NCBI GenBank assembly: GCA_030373325.1
Contig: JAUCZB010000017.1
Location: forward strand, 1 to 64,000
Length of the DNA: 64,000 nt
Direction of reading: 5' to 3'
Origin: Cyanobium sp. CZS25K
GTDB taxonomy: Bacteria > Cyanobacteriota > Cyanobacteriia > PCC-6307 > Cyanobiaceae
Below the pieces are notes generated by a model. It saw only the letters and a program-made list of their open reading frames with translations, had not been told where the DNA came from and ran no database searches. Within the stretch, counting starts at the first letter, position 1. Each line of letters begins with the position of its first letter. The translations under genes and the position numbers were made by a program. Shown here piece after piece: positions 28,728-37,989 of this stretch.

Positions 28728-29857
28728 TTCTTGGTCTTGGGCTCGAAGGGCAGCCGGCCAGCCCCGCCGCCGGCGGTGGCCGTGGCCGGCTGCTGGGCCA
28801 TCTGCTTGTCGAGGATCGCCTGGAGGTTGTCAGGCAGGGCCTCGCGGGTGAGCAGGAAGGTCTGCACCCCCTGGAACACGTTGGCCACCACCATGTAGAG
28901 CAGCACCCCGGCGGGAAGCGGGAAGAACAGGAACATCGCAGTGATCATCACCGGGGTGATCTTGTTGGCGGTGGCCTGCTGGGGATTGGCGGGCATGCCC
29001 ATGCCGGAGAGCAGCTGGGAGGCGAACAGGGTGGCGCCGAAGGCCCCCACCAGGATGGCGATGTCCCAGTTGACCGCCCCGTCGGTGTAGAAGCCCACCT
29101 GGCCCAGGGCCTTGATGAACAGGAAGCCGCTGCGGGCCGCCAGCCCGGGGATCCGGGCCTCCACGGTGGCGTCGCCGGGGGCCAGGGCCGTGATCTTGCC
29201 CTGGTCATCGACCTGCACCACGTTGTCGCCCTTGGTGACCACCCAGCTGGGGGAGAAGCTGTCGCCGTGCTCCACCGTGCTCAGCAGCGAGGCGAAACTG
29301 GTCCCCTCCTTGCTGTGCAGCTCCACCTTGGCGGTGTCGCCCACGCCCAGCTTGTTGCCGCCCTCCAGGCTGGCAATCACGGGCACGTGGTCGGTTTCGC
29401 TGATGAAGATCGAGTGGCTGGCGCTGTTGAAGGGTTTGGTTTCCACCGCCGCGATCTCCTCGGCAGGAAGCACCTTGAGGTTGATCGGATAGGGGACGTC
29501 GGCGAACGGTGACCCCCGCAGGGTGGCGAACAGGGCGAACAGGATCGGCATCTGCACCAGCAGGGGCAGGCAACCCGAGAGGGGGCTGCCGAACTCCTTC
29601 ATCAGCCCGCCCAGCTCCTCCTGCTGCTTCTGGGGGTTGTTGGCGTACTTGGCCTTGATCTCGGCCTGGCGCTGCTGCATCACCGGCTGGGCGATGCGCA
29701 TGCGGCGGGCGCTGCGGATCGAGCCGGCGCTCAGGGGGAACAGGGCCAGGCGGATGACCACGGTGAGGGCCACGATCGCAAGCCCATAGCTGGGGACCAA
29801 TCCATAGAAGAAATCGAGGATCGGGAGCAGCAGGTTGTCGGAGATGTAGCCGATCAC
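28724..29857 (-). CDS. yidC: membrane protein insertase YidC
   Basis: YidC inserts and folds proteins in the cytoplasmic and thylakoid membranes with or without the Sec system. The 377-residue protein has the first core segment [20 protein letters not shown] with the conserved arginine in VIRLALFP, a cytoplasmic loop [40 protein letters not shown], a periplasmic insert at about residues 120-240 typical of cyanobacterial YidC, then [18 protein letters not shown] and the last hydrophobic helices. It lies between the PH-domain gene and the DUF177 gene in the operon. Confidence 0.96.
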   Translation of the reverse strand: MIGYISDNLLLPILDFFYGLVPSYGLAIVALTVVIRLALFPLSAGSIRSARRMRIAQPVMQQRQAEIKAKYANNPQKQQEELGGLMKEFGSPLSGCLPLLVQMPILFALFATLRGSPFADVPYPINLKVLPAEEIAAVETKPFNSASHSIFISETDHVPVIASLEGGNKLGVGDTAKVELHSKEGTSFASLLSTVEHGDSFSPSWVVTKGDNVVQVDDQGKITALAPGDATVEARIPGLAARSGFLFIKALGQVGFYTDGAVNWDIAILVGAFGATLFASQLLSGMGMPANPQQATANKITPVMITAMFLFFPLPAGVLLYMVVANVFQGVQTFLLTREALPDNLQAILDKQMAQQPATATAGGGAGRLPFEPKTKK

Positions 29858-29932
29858 GGCAGGGGTGCGCTGGGGTGGGGAATCTCGGCTGCCAGTGTGC
29901 CCGACCGGGGAGACCGGATGGGGGTCAGGTGG

Positions 29933-30397
29933 TCAGGCGCTTTCACGGGCGGGGGGGGCGAAGCCGGCGGGACCCGGCTCCCCGGGGGCGCGGCCGGCCC
30001 CTTTGGCGCGGCTTTCGCGGCGCTCCTCGATGTAGGCCTCGAGCTCGCGGAAGCGTGGCACCGCGCGCATCTCCAGCTTGGCGCCGTCGTTGAGCACCAG
30101 CACCATGTCCCCCCAGGCGCCGAAGCCCCGCGGCACGGAGCGCACCTCGCGGATCTGGCTGTAGACCACCTGAGTGCGGTCACGGCCGAGCCAGCCGCCG
30201 CTGACGCTGATGCGGCGGCTGGTGATGCGGAACCGCAGCCACAGGGCCCGCACGATGGCTCCCACGGCAAAGGGGATGCCGATCAGGGTGAGTCCGAACA
30301 GCAGGTTGAGGATGAGATCCCCCCTGGCGGGCCCTCCCTCATAAAAGACCGTCTCATTGATCTCGAGTTTGTTCTCCACCCTGTCCTCCGGGGTCAT
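29933..30397 (-). CDS. PH-domain membrane protein (YdbT/bPH2-like)
   Basis: A 154-residue protein with a hydrophobic hairpin (GDLILNLLFGLTLIGIPFAV, AIVRAL) followed by a bacterial PH2-type domain (RFRITSRRISVSGGWLGRDR, TQVVYSQIREVRSV, GDMVLVLNDGAKLEM). The gene is found between rnpA and yidC in many cyanobacteria; its function is not known. Its start overlaps the 3' end of rnpA by 44 nt, longer than usual, so either rnpA runs on by chance or the start lies further in. Confidence 0.8.
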   Translation of the reverse strand: MTPEDRVENKLEINETVFYEGGPARGDLILNLLFGLTLIGIPFAVGAIVRALWLRFRITSRRISVSGGWLGRDRTQVVYSQIREVRSVPRGFGAWGDMVLVLNDGAKLEMRAVPRFRELEAYIEERRESRAKGAGRAPGEPGPAGFAPPARESA

Positions 30398-30770
30398 GGA
30401 GCAATCCTGCCTGGGCCAGCAGGTGAACGCATTCTCCCAGGAGCTGATCCTCGCTGCGCTCCAGGCAACCGGGCTTGAGCGTGATCAGCAGCCAGAGGGG
30501 ATGGGACGGCACCGGGGGATGGCGCCGCAGATGGTCGTGGAACAGGCGACGCAAGCGGTTGCGACGCACCGCCAGCTTGCTCACCTTGCTGCTGACGACG
30601 ATGCCGCAACGCCAGGGACTGGCGGGGTTTGGGGTACCGGGCGGCAAAAGGGAAGCGTCGGCCGCCAGGACTCTCAGGAGGAGGGCCGGGCCCTGGAAGC
30701 GGCGCCCCTGGCGGTAAAGACGATCAAAAACCCTTCGGCCCTTGAGCCGGTGCTGCTGCGGCAGGGCCAC
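30354..30770 (-). CDS. rnpA: ribonuclease P protein component
   Basis: RnpA binds the catalytic RNA of RNase P, which trims the 5' ends of tRNA precursors. The 138-residue protein has the opening ALPQQHRLKGRRVFDRLYRQ, the central GIVVSSKVSKLAVRRNRLRR (the RNR motif) and LFHDHLRR. The N-terminal part is normal; the last 15 or so residues (GGQGGEQTRDQ) overlap the PH-domain gene and are not conserved in type. It is directly downstream of rpmH, as in most bacteria. Confidence 0.95.
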   Translation of the reverse strand: MALPQQHRLKGRRVFDRLYRQGRRFQGPALLLRVLAADASLLPPGTPNPASPWRCGIVVSSKVSKLAVRRNRLRRLFHDHLRRHPPVPSHPLWLLITLKPGCLERSEDQLLGECVHLLAQAGLLHDPGGQGGEQTRDQ

Positions 30771-30788
30771 AGAGCCTCCCGCTCGGCG

Positions 30789-30926
30789 TCAGACCGCCAG
30801 GCGGGCCCGGCCCCGGCGGCGGCGGGTGCGGATCACGCGCCGGCCCGTATGGGTGCGCATCCGCACCCTGAAACCGGACACGCGCTTGCGCTTGCGGCTC
30901 GTTCCTTCCAGTGTGCGCTTCGTCAT
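30789..30926 (-). CDS. rpmH: ribosomal protein bL34
   Basis: A 45-residue basic protein of the large ribosomal subunit. It reads [20 protein letters not shown] followed by [20 protein letters not shown], the typical L34 pattern. It is the first gene of the rpmH-rnpA-PH-yidC-DUF177-ycf46 operon and ends 18 nt before the rnpA start. AAAG lies about eight bases before the ATG as a weak ribosome binding site. Confidence 0.97.
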   Translation of the reverse strand: MTKRTLEGTSRKRKRVSGFRVRMRTHTGRRVIRTRRRRGRARLAV

Positions 30927-30954
30927 GCTGCTTTCTGATCAGTGGGTCACCCTA

Positions 30955-31590
30955 TCAGTTGGAGCCGTTGGGAACGATCTGGATCAGCCAGCTGCCCAGG
31001 TAGCCCGAGACCGGGATGTCCCCGGGGGCCTGGGCCAGGGCGTTGAATTGATACATGCCGGCGTTGAACGGGTTGAACACGTTCATGTAGACCCCGATGG
31101 TGTCCTTGTCGGAGATAGGGGTTTCGGGAAAGATTTCGATGGATCGCCCGTTCTCGGACACCTCGATGGTGGCGGGAATCGTTTCCTCGCAGCGGGTTCT
31201 CTTCAGCATTCCACCTTCACTCATCTTGCACAGCTTGACCTGCTTGGGATCAATCTTGGTGTCGAAGTGCTTGGGAACGCTGATGCTCAACTTCAGGATG
31301 GCCGTCTTGCGGTCCTTCGGACGCAGCATCAGGTAGTACTCAGCCCGCTGCATGCGGGTGGTATCGGTTGTGAAGAAGTACAGCTTGCGGTAGTCCCTGC
31401 TGTTCTCCCAGCGGAATTCCATCAGCCCGGGGGTGCCCTGGGCGAGGGAGGGAGCGGTGCTGACGGGAGAAAGGACGCTGGCGGCGGCCACGGTCAGAGC
31501 TCCGAGGCTGGCGCTGCCCAGGCGACCGATCAGGCCCCTGCGACGGGACCGCGCATTTTGGGGCGAAGGCATGGCTGGGAGAGACGTCAT
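30955..31590 (-). CDS. DUF2808 secreted protein
   Basis: A 211-residue protein of the DUF2808 family, mainly cyanobacterial. It has a long N-terminal region with twin basic residues (RSRRRGLIGRLGSASLGALT) and a hydrophobic segment ending in LAQG, which fits an export signal. The mature part has FRWENSRDYRKLYFF, AEYYLMLRPKDRKTAILKL, VPKHFDTKIDPKQVKLC and TIGVYMNVFNPFNAGMYQFN, which are family landmarks. The ATG at 31590 is preferred over the longer open frame. The role is unknown; these proteins probably act in the periplasm or at the outer surface. Confidence 0.88.
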   Translation of the reverse strand: MTSLPAMPSPQNARSRRRGLIGRLGSASLGALTVAAASVLSPVSTAPSLAQGTPGLMEFRWENSRDYRKLYFFTTDTTRMQRAEYYLMLRPKDRKTAILKLSISVPKHFDTKIDPKQVKLCKMSEGGMLKRTRCEETIPATIEVSENGRSIEIFPETPISDKDTIGVYMNVFNPFNAGMYQFNALAQAPGDIPVSGYLGSWLIQIVPNGSN

Positions 31591-31628
31591 GTTGAAAGTC
31601 TCAACACGCCCGTGCGCCTGGCGTGGAT

Positions 31629-32045
31629 TCAGTGGTCGGCGGAGGAGCTGGCTGGAGCCGGCGGGTGGGCCGGATCGGCCCGGTCGGGCCTCAGCCGGGC
31701 CGCTTCCCGCAGGTAGGGGTGCACCACCTCCCGTGTGGCGTCGAGCCACGCGTGGGCCAGAAGCCGGATGCAGCGGGGCAGATCCCCCGCCACCGCCATC
31801 TGCTGGCAGTCCAGCAGCGCCACCCGGCCCCAGTCGGCTCGGCGCCTGGCAATCGCGGCCGGGAAGCAGGCGTCCAGGTCGGCGGTGACGGAGAACGTCA
31901 CCGAGAGCACCCGATCCCCCGCCAGGTCGTTGCGCTGCAGCAACTCCTCGATCAGTTCCGCCACGGCCTCCGCGATCGCTTCGCTGGTGTTGGCGCTGGC
32001 GGTGGTGGCTCCCCGCAGGGCCCTCAGCTCGAGACCAGGCTTCAT
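31629..32045 (-). CDS. aroH: chorismate mutase, AroH type
   Basis: AroH converts chorismate to prephenate for phenylalanine and tyrosine. The 138-residue protein has the AroH-fold features: ALRGATTASANTSEAI, with the conserved arginine, VTFSVTADLDACFPA and GRVALLDCQQMAVAGDLPRC with the cysteine-containing active-site strand. Length is slightly above the usual 120-130 because of an alanine- and proline-rich tail. Its ATG is 4 nt from the sppA stop region downstream, so the two genes form a short operon. Confidence 0.93.
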   Translation of the reverse strand: MKPGLELRALRGATTASANTSEAIAEAVAELIEELLQRNDLAGDRVLSVTFSVTADLDACFPAAIARRRADWGRVALLDCQQMAVAGDLPRCIRLLAHAWLDATREVVHPYLREAARLRPDRADPAHPPAPASSSADH

Positions 32046-32049
32046 GACG

Positions 32050-32862
32050 TCAGGGGCGATGGAGCCAGAGGGGCTGGCCGTTCCAGGCCAGCTCCAGGCT
32101 CAGGGACTGGGCCAGCTGCTGCAGCAGTGTGGCCCCCGGCAGGAGACCGAGCAGCTTTCTGGGGGGCTTGCCGAAGGTGACGGATCGGGTCTTCTCCGGA
32201 TCCAGCCCCGCCAGTTCGGCCGCCAGCAGGCGGGCCCTTTCCTCATCCCCCAGGACGTCCACCAGGCCGAGGGTCAGGGCCTGGGCGCCACTGAAGACCC
32301 GGCCGTCGGCGAAGGCGCGCACCGCGGCCTCCTCCAGGCCACGACCCGCGGCGACCGCGGCGACGAACTGGCCGTAGCTGGCATCGATCAGCTCCTGCAG
32401 CAGCAGGCGCTCCCCTTCCGAGAGGGCGCGATCCGGCGAAAGGATGTCCTTGTAGAGGCCGCTCTTGACGGTTTCGAAACGGATGCCGATCCGCTTCAGC
32501 AGCCGTGACAGATCGTTGCCGCGCAGAATCACGCCGATCGAACCGGTGATGGTGCCGGGATTGGCGACGATCTTCTCCGCCGCCACCCCCACGTAGACCC
32601 CGCCGGAGGCGGAGATGTTGCCGAAGCTGGCCACCACGTGGCAGCCCTTCTCCCGCAAGCGCATCAGGGCCGCGTGGATTTCCTGGCTGTCGCCGACGGT
32701 GCCGCCGGGACTGTCGATGCGCAGCAGCAGGGCAGGGCACTCCCGCTGCTGCACCTTCTCAATCGCCTTCAGCACCCGGAGGCGGGTGCCCCCGGCGATC
32801 GGCCCTTCGATGGCGATGCGCGCCAGGGTTCGTCGGGACTTGCGGCACCAGGGCCAGGGCAT
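32050..32862 (-). CDS. sppA: signal peptide peptidase SppA-type protease
   Basis: A 270-residue short SppA of the S49 family. It degrades cleaved signal peptides or membrane protein fragments. The key parts are RIAIEGPIAGGT, ALLLRIDSPGGTVGDSQEIH, and GCHVVASFGNISASGGVYVG with the nucleophilic serine in SASGGVY, then GTITGSIGVI and KSGLYKDILSPDRALSE with the catalytic lysine. The start at 32862 gives an N-terminus close to the first beta strand. The frame continues upstream to 33492 but that part is antisense to the EamA gene. Confidence 0.92.
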   Translation of the reverse strand: MPWPWCRKSRRTLARIAIEGPIAGGTRLRVLKAIEKVQQRECPALLLRIDSPGGTVGDSQEIHAALMRLREKGCHVVASFGNISASGGVYVGVAAEKIVANPGTITGSIGVILRGNDLSRLLKRIGIRFETVKSGLYKDILSPDRALSEGERLLLQELIDASYGQFVAAVAAGRGLEEAAVRAFADGRVFSGAQALTLGLVDVLGDEERARLLAAELAGLDPEKTRSVTFGKPPRKLLGLLPGATLLQQLAQSLSLELAWNGQPLWLHRP

Positions 32863-32959
32863 TGTGGAGAGGCGCGGTGGCTGGATCTTAAAAAGAAGGC
32901 CCGGAGGGGCCTGCCCGCCGCCCTCCGTTCCTCCACCGCCGCCCCAGGACGCACGCCCC

Positions 32960-33922
32960 ATGCCCCGGACCCTGCGCTGGGTGTTGATGCTCCTGCCCTT
33001 CGCCCTGTGGGGCACGGCGATGGCGGCGATGAAGCCCTTGCTCGCAGGGGCGTCTCCAGCGATGCTGGCCAGCCTGAGGCTGCTGCCGGCCGGTCTGGTG
33101 CTGCTGCTGGCCGCCCGCCTGCTGGGGCGTTCCTGGCGGGTCGATCCCGTGGATTGGCCCTGGTTGCTGCTGTTCGCCGCGGTTGACGGCAGCCTGTTCC
33201 AGGGGCTGCTGGCCCGGGGGCTGGGCCAGACCGGGGCCGGCCTCGGTTCGGTCCTGATCGATTCCCAGCCCCTGCTGGTGGCCCTGCTGGCCCGCACCCT
33301 GTTCGGGGAAGCGATCAATCCGGTGGGCTGGCTGGGCCTGCTGATCGGCCTGCTGGGCATCCTCTGCCTGGGACTGCCCGGGGAGGTGCTGCGGCACTGG
33401 TGGCTGCAGGGGCCGCCGGCCCTGCAGGGGCAGGCCTGGAGCCATGGCGAGGCCTGGATGCTGGGGGCGGCGGCGGCGATGGCGCTGGGCACCGTGCTCT
33501 GCCGCTACGCCACCCGTCGCAGCGATCCGGTCGCCGTGACCGGCTGGCACATGCTGTTCGGGGGCCTGCCCCTGGTGCTGGTGGCCGGCGGCGAGTCCCT
33601 GCTGTGGCCGCAGACCGTGAACTTCTGGCCGGAATGGAGCCTCACTCAGTGGGGCCTGATGGCCTATGCGGCCCTGCTGGGCAGTGCCCTGGCCTACGGC
33701 CTGTTCTTCTGGTTCGCCAGCAGTGGCGACCTCACGGGCTTCACCGCCCTCACCTTCCTGACGCCGGTGTTCGCGGTGCTCTGCGGGGTGCTGCTGCTCG
33801 ATGAACGGCTGGGGCCGCTGCAATGGCTGGGGGCCGCCCTGGCTCTGCTGTCGGTGCTGCTGATCAACCAGCGCGGCCGTTTCTGGCAGGCGAGCGGGCC
33901 GCCGGAGCTGGCCCCACCCTGA
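32960..33922 (+). CDS. EamA/DMT-family transporter
   Basis: A 320-residue membrane protein with ten predicted hydrophobic segments in two EamA repeats. The first repeat includes VLMLLPFALWGTAMAAMKP and LASLRLLPAGLVLLLAARLL, the second GTVLCRYATRRSDPVAVTGW, ALAYGLFFWFASSGDLTGFT and LTFLTPVFAVLCGVLLLDER. The substrate of such exporters is usually a small metabolite and cannot be named here. The ATG at 32960 lies 97 nt from the divergent sppA start, so a shared promoter region lies between them. Confidence 0.9.
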   Translation: MPRTLRWVLMLLPFALWGTAMAAMKPLLAGASPAMLASLRLLPAGLVLLLAARLLGRSWRVDPVDWPWLLLFAAVDGSLFQGLLARGLGQTGAGLGSVLIDSQPLLVALLARTLFGEAINPVGWLGLLIGLLGILCLGLPGEVLRHWWLQGPPALQGQAWSHGEAWMLGAAAAMALGTVLCRYATRRSDPVAVTGWHMLFGGLPLVLVAGGESLLWPQTVNFWPEWSLTQWGLMAYAALLGSALAYGLFFWFASSGDLTGFTALTFLTPVFAVLCGVLLLDERLGPLQWLGAALALLSVLLINQRGRFWQASGPPELAPP

Positions 33923-33960
33923 CCCGCACGGTCCGCTTCGTCGGCCGCCGCCGCTTGTGG

Positions 33961-35910
33961 ATGGGCTGCTGGCCTGATGGGCGAGACAGGCCCCCAAGGG
34001 TGGGGAGCGATAGGTTCCCTCCGACCCGCCCAGCCGGTTTGACCGCCCTGCCCCGCCCCCAGCGCCGCCGGTTTCTGCTGATCACGCTGCTGCTGGGCCT
34101 GGCTCTGTTCGCCTGGCAACTGGGCAGCACGGGGCTGGTGGATGAAACGCCGCCGCTGTTCGCGGCATCGGCGCGGGCGATGGCGGAGACGGGCGACTGG
34201 CTCATCCCCCGCGTCAACGGCCTGCCCCGCTACGACAAGCCGCCGCTGGTCTACTGGCTGATGGGGCTTGTCTATGCCCTGCCTGGCCAGGACCATTGGA
34301 ATCCCTACGGCACCTGGGCCGCCCGTTTCCCCTCCGCCCTGGCGGCCATCGGTGTGATGCTCGCCCTGGCGGACACCCTGCTGCGCTGGCCCCAGCCCCA
34401 GTCCTCTCCGCGCAGCAACGCGCCCACGACGGTGCGTCCGGGGCTGACGGCCCTCACCGCTGCCCTGGCCTTCGGCCTCTCGCCATTGGTGCTGGCCTGG
34501 GGCCGCACGGCCGTGAGCGATTCCCTGTTCAGTGGCCTGGTGGCGCTCACGCTGCTGCTGTGCTGGCAGGCCTACGCCGACCCGGCACGGGCCTGGTGGC
34601 TGCCCTGGCCCGTGCTGGGCCTGGCGGTGCTGACCAAGGGGCCGGTGGCGGTGGTGCTGCTGGCCATCACCCTGTTGCTCTTCGGCTGGCTTCAGGCCGA
34701 TCTGGGGGGGCTCTGGCGCCGGCTGCGGCCCCTGCGGGGCCTGGCGCTCACCGCCTTGGTGGCCCTTCCCTGGTACCTCCTGGCGCTCCACAGCGAAGGC
34801 CGCCCCTTCTGGGACAGTTTCTTCGGGTATCACAATCTGCAGCGCTTCACCGAGGTGGTGAACCGTCACCTGCAGCCCTGGTGGTTCTTCCTGCCGGTGA
34901 TGCTGGTGGCCAGCCTGCCGGTGTCCCCCCTGCTTCTGGTCGGCCTGGCCCGGGCCATCGGTCCGCTGCGCCTGGCCTGGTGCCCCACGCTTCCGCAGCC
35001 GCCGGCCGCCTCCCTGGCCCGCTTCGCCGCCTGCTGGCTCCTGGCGGTGCTGCTGTTCTTCACCGCCGCGGCCACCAAGCTGCCGAGCTACTGGCTGCCG
35101 GCCACGCCCGCCGCCGCCCTGCTGATCGCCATGGCGGCCCAGACGGGCTGGGAAAGCGGCGGCGGCCGCCCCTGGGAAAGCGGCGGCGGCCGCCCCTGGG
35201 AACGCTGGGCCTGGGGGTTCAGCCTGCTGCTGGTGACGGGGCTGGGACTGGCGTTCCTGTTGGCACCCCTGTGGTTGCCCCTGATCCGTGATCCGGAAAT
35301 GCCCACGCTGGCAGCTGAGCTCGACGGAAGCCCCCTGGTGCCCCTGGTGGCCGCCTGCTGGCTGCTGGCGGGGCTGCTGGGCTGGATCGCGCGTCGCCGG
35401 CGCCCTCCCCTGCGCCTGCTGGCCCTGCAGTTGCCGCTGGCGCTGTTCGTGCCCACGGCCCTGCTGCCCCTGTGGAGCGTGGGCGATCGCCTGCGGGGCG
35501 AGCCCGTGCGCCGCATGGCGGCGGCCCTGCAGCGCGAGGGCCGCCCCGGGGAGCCCGTGGCGATGGTGGGCGTCCTCAAACCTTCGCTCCACTACTACGG
35601 GCGGCGGGTGGTGATCTACGAGGGCATCGGTGTGGAGGGGCCCATCAACCTGGCGGAACGGCTGCGTCGCGAGATCCGGGCGGGCCAGCGGCCCAGCCCA
35701 CCGGAAGCGCAGCCCACCGTGCTGGTGGTGATCGATCAGACCACTGCCCGCGCCCCCTTCTGGGCTCACCTGGGGGCCACTGAGATCGCCAGCGCCGGGG
35801 TGTATCGGCTGTGGCGGCTCGATCGCGGCCGCCTCGAGGATTCCGTGGCGCAACTGCAACGGAAGGGCTTCGCTTCCGACTGGCAGAGGCCCCGGCCGGA
35901 GCGTTACTGA
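33961..35910 (+). CDS. glycosyltransferase family 39 (ArnT/PMT-like)
   Basis: An integral membrane glycosyltransferase of about 649 residues that uses a polyprenyl-phosphate sugar. The N-terminal loop has the DET motif (GLVDETPPLFAASARAMAET), then RYDKPPLVYWLMG, GLSPLVLAWGRTAVSDSLFS, LTKGPVAVVLLAITLLLFG, and FWDSFFGYHNLQRFTEV. The rest is hydrophobic helices and a soluble C-terminal part. The ATG at 33961 is one choice; GTG or TTG codons nearer 34000-34039 are also possible. Residues about 396-412 contain a short in-frame duplication, GRPWESGG twice. It lies 38 nt after the EamA gene in the same direction. Confidence 0.9.
   Translation: MGCWPDGRDRPPRVGSDRFPPTRPAGLTALPRPQRRRFLLITLLLGLALFAWQLGSTGLVDETPPLFAASARAMAETGDWLIPRVNGLPRYDKPPLVYWLMGLVYALPGQDHWNPYGTWAARFPSALAAIGVMLALADTLLRWPQPQSSPRSNAPTTVRPGLTALTAALAFGLSPLVLAWGRTAVSDSLFSGLVALTLLLCWQAYADPARAWWLPWPVLGLAVLTKGPVAVVLLAITLLLFGWLQADLGGLWRRLRPLRGLALTALVALPWYLLALHSEGRPFWDSFFGYHNLQRFTEVVNRHLQPWWFFLPVMLVASLPVSPLLLVGLARAIGPLRLAWCPTLPQPPAASLARFAACWLLAVLLFFTAAATKLPSYWLPATPAAALLIAMAAQTGWESGGGRPWESGGGRPWERWAWGFSLLLVTGLGLAFLLAPLWLPLIRDPEMPTLAAELDGSPLVPLVAACWLLAGLLGWIARRRRPPLRLLALQLPLALFVPTALLPLWSVGDRLRGEPVRRMAAALQREGRPGEPVAMVGVLKPSLHYYGRRVVIYEGIGVEGPINLAERLRREIRAGQRPSPPEAQPTVLVVIDQTTARAPFWAHLGATEIASAGVYRLWRLDRGRLEDSVAQLQRKGFASDWQRPRPERY
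35148..35198 (+). repeat. 24-bp tandem duplication inside the GT39 gene
   Basis: The unit gggaaagcggcggcggccgc plus cct occurs twice in a row with a third partial start (gggaacgc). It encodes ESGGGRPW twice. It is in frame and falls in a loop between hydrophobic segments, so it probably does not disrupt the protein. It contains a NotI-like GCGGCCGC core twice. Confidence 0.8.
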
Positions 35911-35935
35911 GGCCGAGAGTTACGGAGGCTGAGCG

Positions 35936-37441
35936 TTACGGTGCCGCCGGCAGGTGGATGTGAAAGCGGCTGCCGACGGCGATCTCGCTTTCGACGTCGA
36001 TCGACCCCCCCATGGCCTCCACCAGCAGCTTGACCACCGAAAGACCGAGGCCCGAGCCCCGTTCATGCTCGATGGCGTTGCGGCCACGGTGAAAACGATC
36101 GAACACCTTGGGGATGTCCTCGGGGGGGATGCCGATGCCCTGATCCCGGACGCTGATGCAGAGCTCCCGGTCATGCCTGGCCAGCTCGAGGCTGATCGGT
36201 CGGCCCGGAAGGGAGTACTTGTCGGCGTTCTCGATCAGGTTGAGCACCACCTGCTGCAGCCGGTCGGTTTCGGCCACCGCCGTGATCGGCCCTTCGGCGG
36301 CCTCCTCGGGCAGGGTGAGCTGCAGGGGACGGGACAGCTGGCTGCGGGCAAGGTCGCAGGCGGTGGTGAGCACCTCATCCACCGCCACGGGGGTCAGCAC
36401 CATCTGCAACTGGCCGGACTCGCTGCGTGAGAGATCCAGCAGGTCGTTCAGCATCCGGGTGATGCGGTGGGTTTCGGCTTCGGTGGTGGCCAGGGCGCGC
36501 ATCTGTTCAGGATCCAGGTTCTGGCCGCGGCGCTGCAGACGACGCAGGTAGCCGCCGATGATCATCAGCGGGTTGCGCAGCTCGTGGGAGACCAGCCCCA
36601 CGAAGTGCCGCTGTTGGCTCCAGGCCAGGGCCAGCCGGTGCAGGAGGCCATGGAAGGACTGCGCCAGCTCCTCCACCTCCAGCGGGGCCTTGTCCAGCGT
36701 CAGGTGGCTGATGGTCAGGTTTTCGGTGGTGACGCCGGCCGCCAGGTGCTGCAGATCCCGCAGGGGCTGAAGCAGGAGGCGGGTCAGCAGCGAGATCGCC
36801 ACCAGGGTGAGCCCCAGGCACAGGGCCCAGGCACCGGCCAGCCCCAGCAGCATGGTGCGCAGGCTGGCGATGTGGCCGCTGATGTCTTCGGCCACCCAGA
36901 GCCGACTGCCTTCGGGGGAGCGATGCAGGGGATGGCTCAGAAAGCTGTTGCCCTTAGGGCCCTTGACCAGCCGGTGATCCGTGCCGATCAGCAGCAGGGA
37001 GAAGGATCTCCCCGACCAGGGGCCCTGGTGTGCCGCCATGGTCCGCGCGATGAGGCCCGGGAAGGCGTTGGCCTGGCTGGAGGCCCCCCTGGGCAGCAAC
37101 AGGGAACCATCGCTGCTCTGCACCCAGAAGAAACGCTCCGGGACGCTGCGGCGAGCCAGTTCCCCGCGCAGGACGCCGGCGTTGGCGACGGAGGGATCGC
37201 GGCCGATCTGATCGAGCGAGGCGGTGAGGGAGCCTGCCGCCAACCGCTGCGCCTCCCCCTGCTGACGGAGGAGACCCTGCTGATTGATCCGCAGGGTGAA
37301 GGCGGCGGCGGCGGCGAATCCCAGCAACACCGACGTGAAGGCCGCCAGCCTCAGCTGGCCGACCAGACTGCCGAACAGGCGCTGACGCCAGCGATGGCGC
37401 GGCGACCCGGTCTTGGAGTCCATCGGTGGCGCGGTCGTCAC
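35936..37441 (-). CDS. sensor histidine kinase
   Basis: A 501-residue membrane kinase. One transmembrane helix lies near residues 31-50 (RLAAFTSVLLGFAAAAAFTL), a periplasmic sensor at about 51-195, and a second helix near 197-220 followed by a HAMP-like linker. The dimerisation box holds the phospho-accepting histidine at about 286 (VSHELRNPLMIIGGYL). The ATP-binding boxes are NLIENADKYS (N), DQGIGIPPED (G1), FDRFHRG (F) and GSGLGLSVVK (G2). It overlaps the response regulator upstream by 4 nt. The stimulus is unknown. Confidence 0.92.
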   Translation of the reverse strand: MTTAPPMDSKTGSPRHRWRQRLFGSLVGQLRLAAFTSVLLGFAAAAAFTLRINQQGLLRQQGEAQRLAAGSLTASLDQIGRDPSVANAGVLRGELARRSVPERFFWVQSSDGSLLLPRGASSQANAFPGLIARTMAAHQGPWSGRSFSLLLIGTDHRLVKGPKGNSFLSHPLHRSPEGSRLWVAEDISGHIASLRTMLLGLAGAWALCLGLTLVAISLLTRLLLQPLRDLQHLAAGVTTENLTISHLTLDKAPLEVEELAQSFHGLLHRLALAWSQQRHFVGLVSHELRNPLMIIGGYLRRLQRRGQNLDPEQMRALATTEAETHRITRMLNDLLDLSRSESGQLQMVLTPVAVDEVLTTACDLARSQLSRPLQLTLPEEAAEGPITAVAETDRLQQVVLNLIENADKYSLPGRPISLELARHDRELCISVRDQGIGIPPEDIPKVFDRFHRGRNAIEHERGSGLGLSVVKLLVEAMGGSIDVESEIAVGSRFHIHLPAAP

Positions 37442-37848
37442 GGGTGGCGGTTCTCGCTCCGCTTGGGCAGGAGCCGCTCCAGCAGGTCGGGCAGCCGGTC
37501 GAGCAGTTCGTGCTTCAGCACGTAGGCGTCGGCACCGGCCTCCTGGGCCTGGCGGCGCCGCTCCGGATCGTTGAGGGAGGTGAAGATCACCACCGGCACG
37601 GTGCAGCCCCGGGCCCGCAGATCATGCAGGCATTCGATGCCGTCACAGTCGTGCATCTGCACGTCGAGGATGATGAGATCGATCCTGCTCTCGGCGAGCA
37701 GCTTCTCAAGGCCCTTTCCGTTGGTCAGGGGGACGACGTCGCAGCCGGAGTCCGCCAGTTCCTCGGACACCATGCCCCTGATGTGCGGGTCATCGTCAAC
37801 GATCGAGACGGTGGGCCTGTCGGAGACGGGCCGATCAGGGCAGGTCAT
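37438..37848 (-). CDS. single-domain response regulator
   Basis: A 136-residue protein made of one receiver domain. The acidic pocket is IVDDDPH, the phospho-accepting aspartate is at about 62 (LIILDVQMHDCDG), the switch Thr/Ser lies in VVIFTSLND, and the conserved lysine is in DAYVLKHEL. No DNA-binding output domain follows, so it acts by protein contact or feeds a phosphorelay. The stop overlaps the kinase gene start (4 nt), so the pair is co-translated with the regulator first. Confidence 0.92.
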   Translation of the reverse strand: MTCPDRPVSDRPTVSIVDDDPHIRGMVSEELADSGCDVVPLTNGKGLEKLLAESRIDLIILDVQMHDCDGIECLHDLRARGCTVPVVIFTSLNDPERRRQAQEAGADAYVLKHELLDRLPDLLERLLPKRSENRHP

Positions 37849-37989
37849 GACCTGGGTGGCAGAGGGGATGATCGCCCGTGGTGTCGAACGTCCCTGCAGG
37901 GGTGGGGGAGTGCATGGGCCGGGAACCGTGCTTCATCTTGCCGCGATTGGGGTGAATCGTCAGTCCTGAACAGTGGCGGCAACAGCGCT

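Noticed and set aside
33694..35859. A 721-codon frame antisense to the GT39 gene
   Set aside because: Gln- and Gly-rich shadow frame with no family features; the sense strand encodes clear GT39 motifs.
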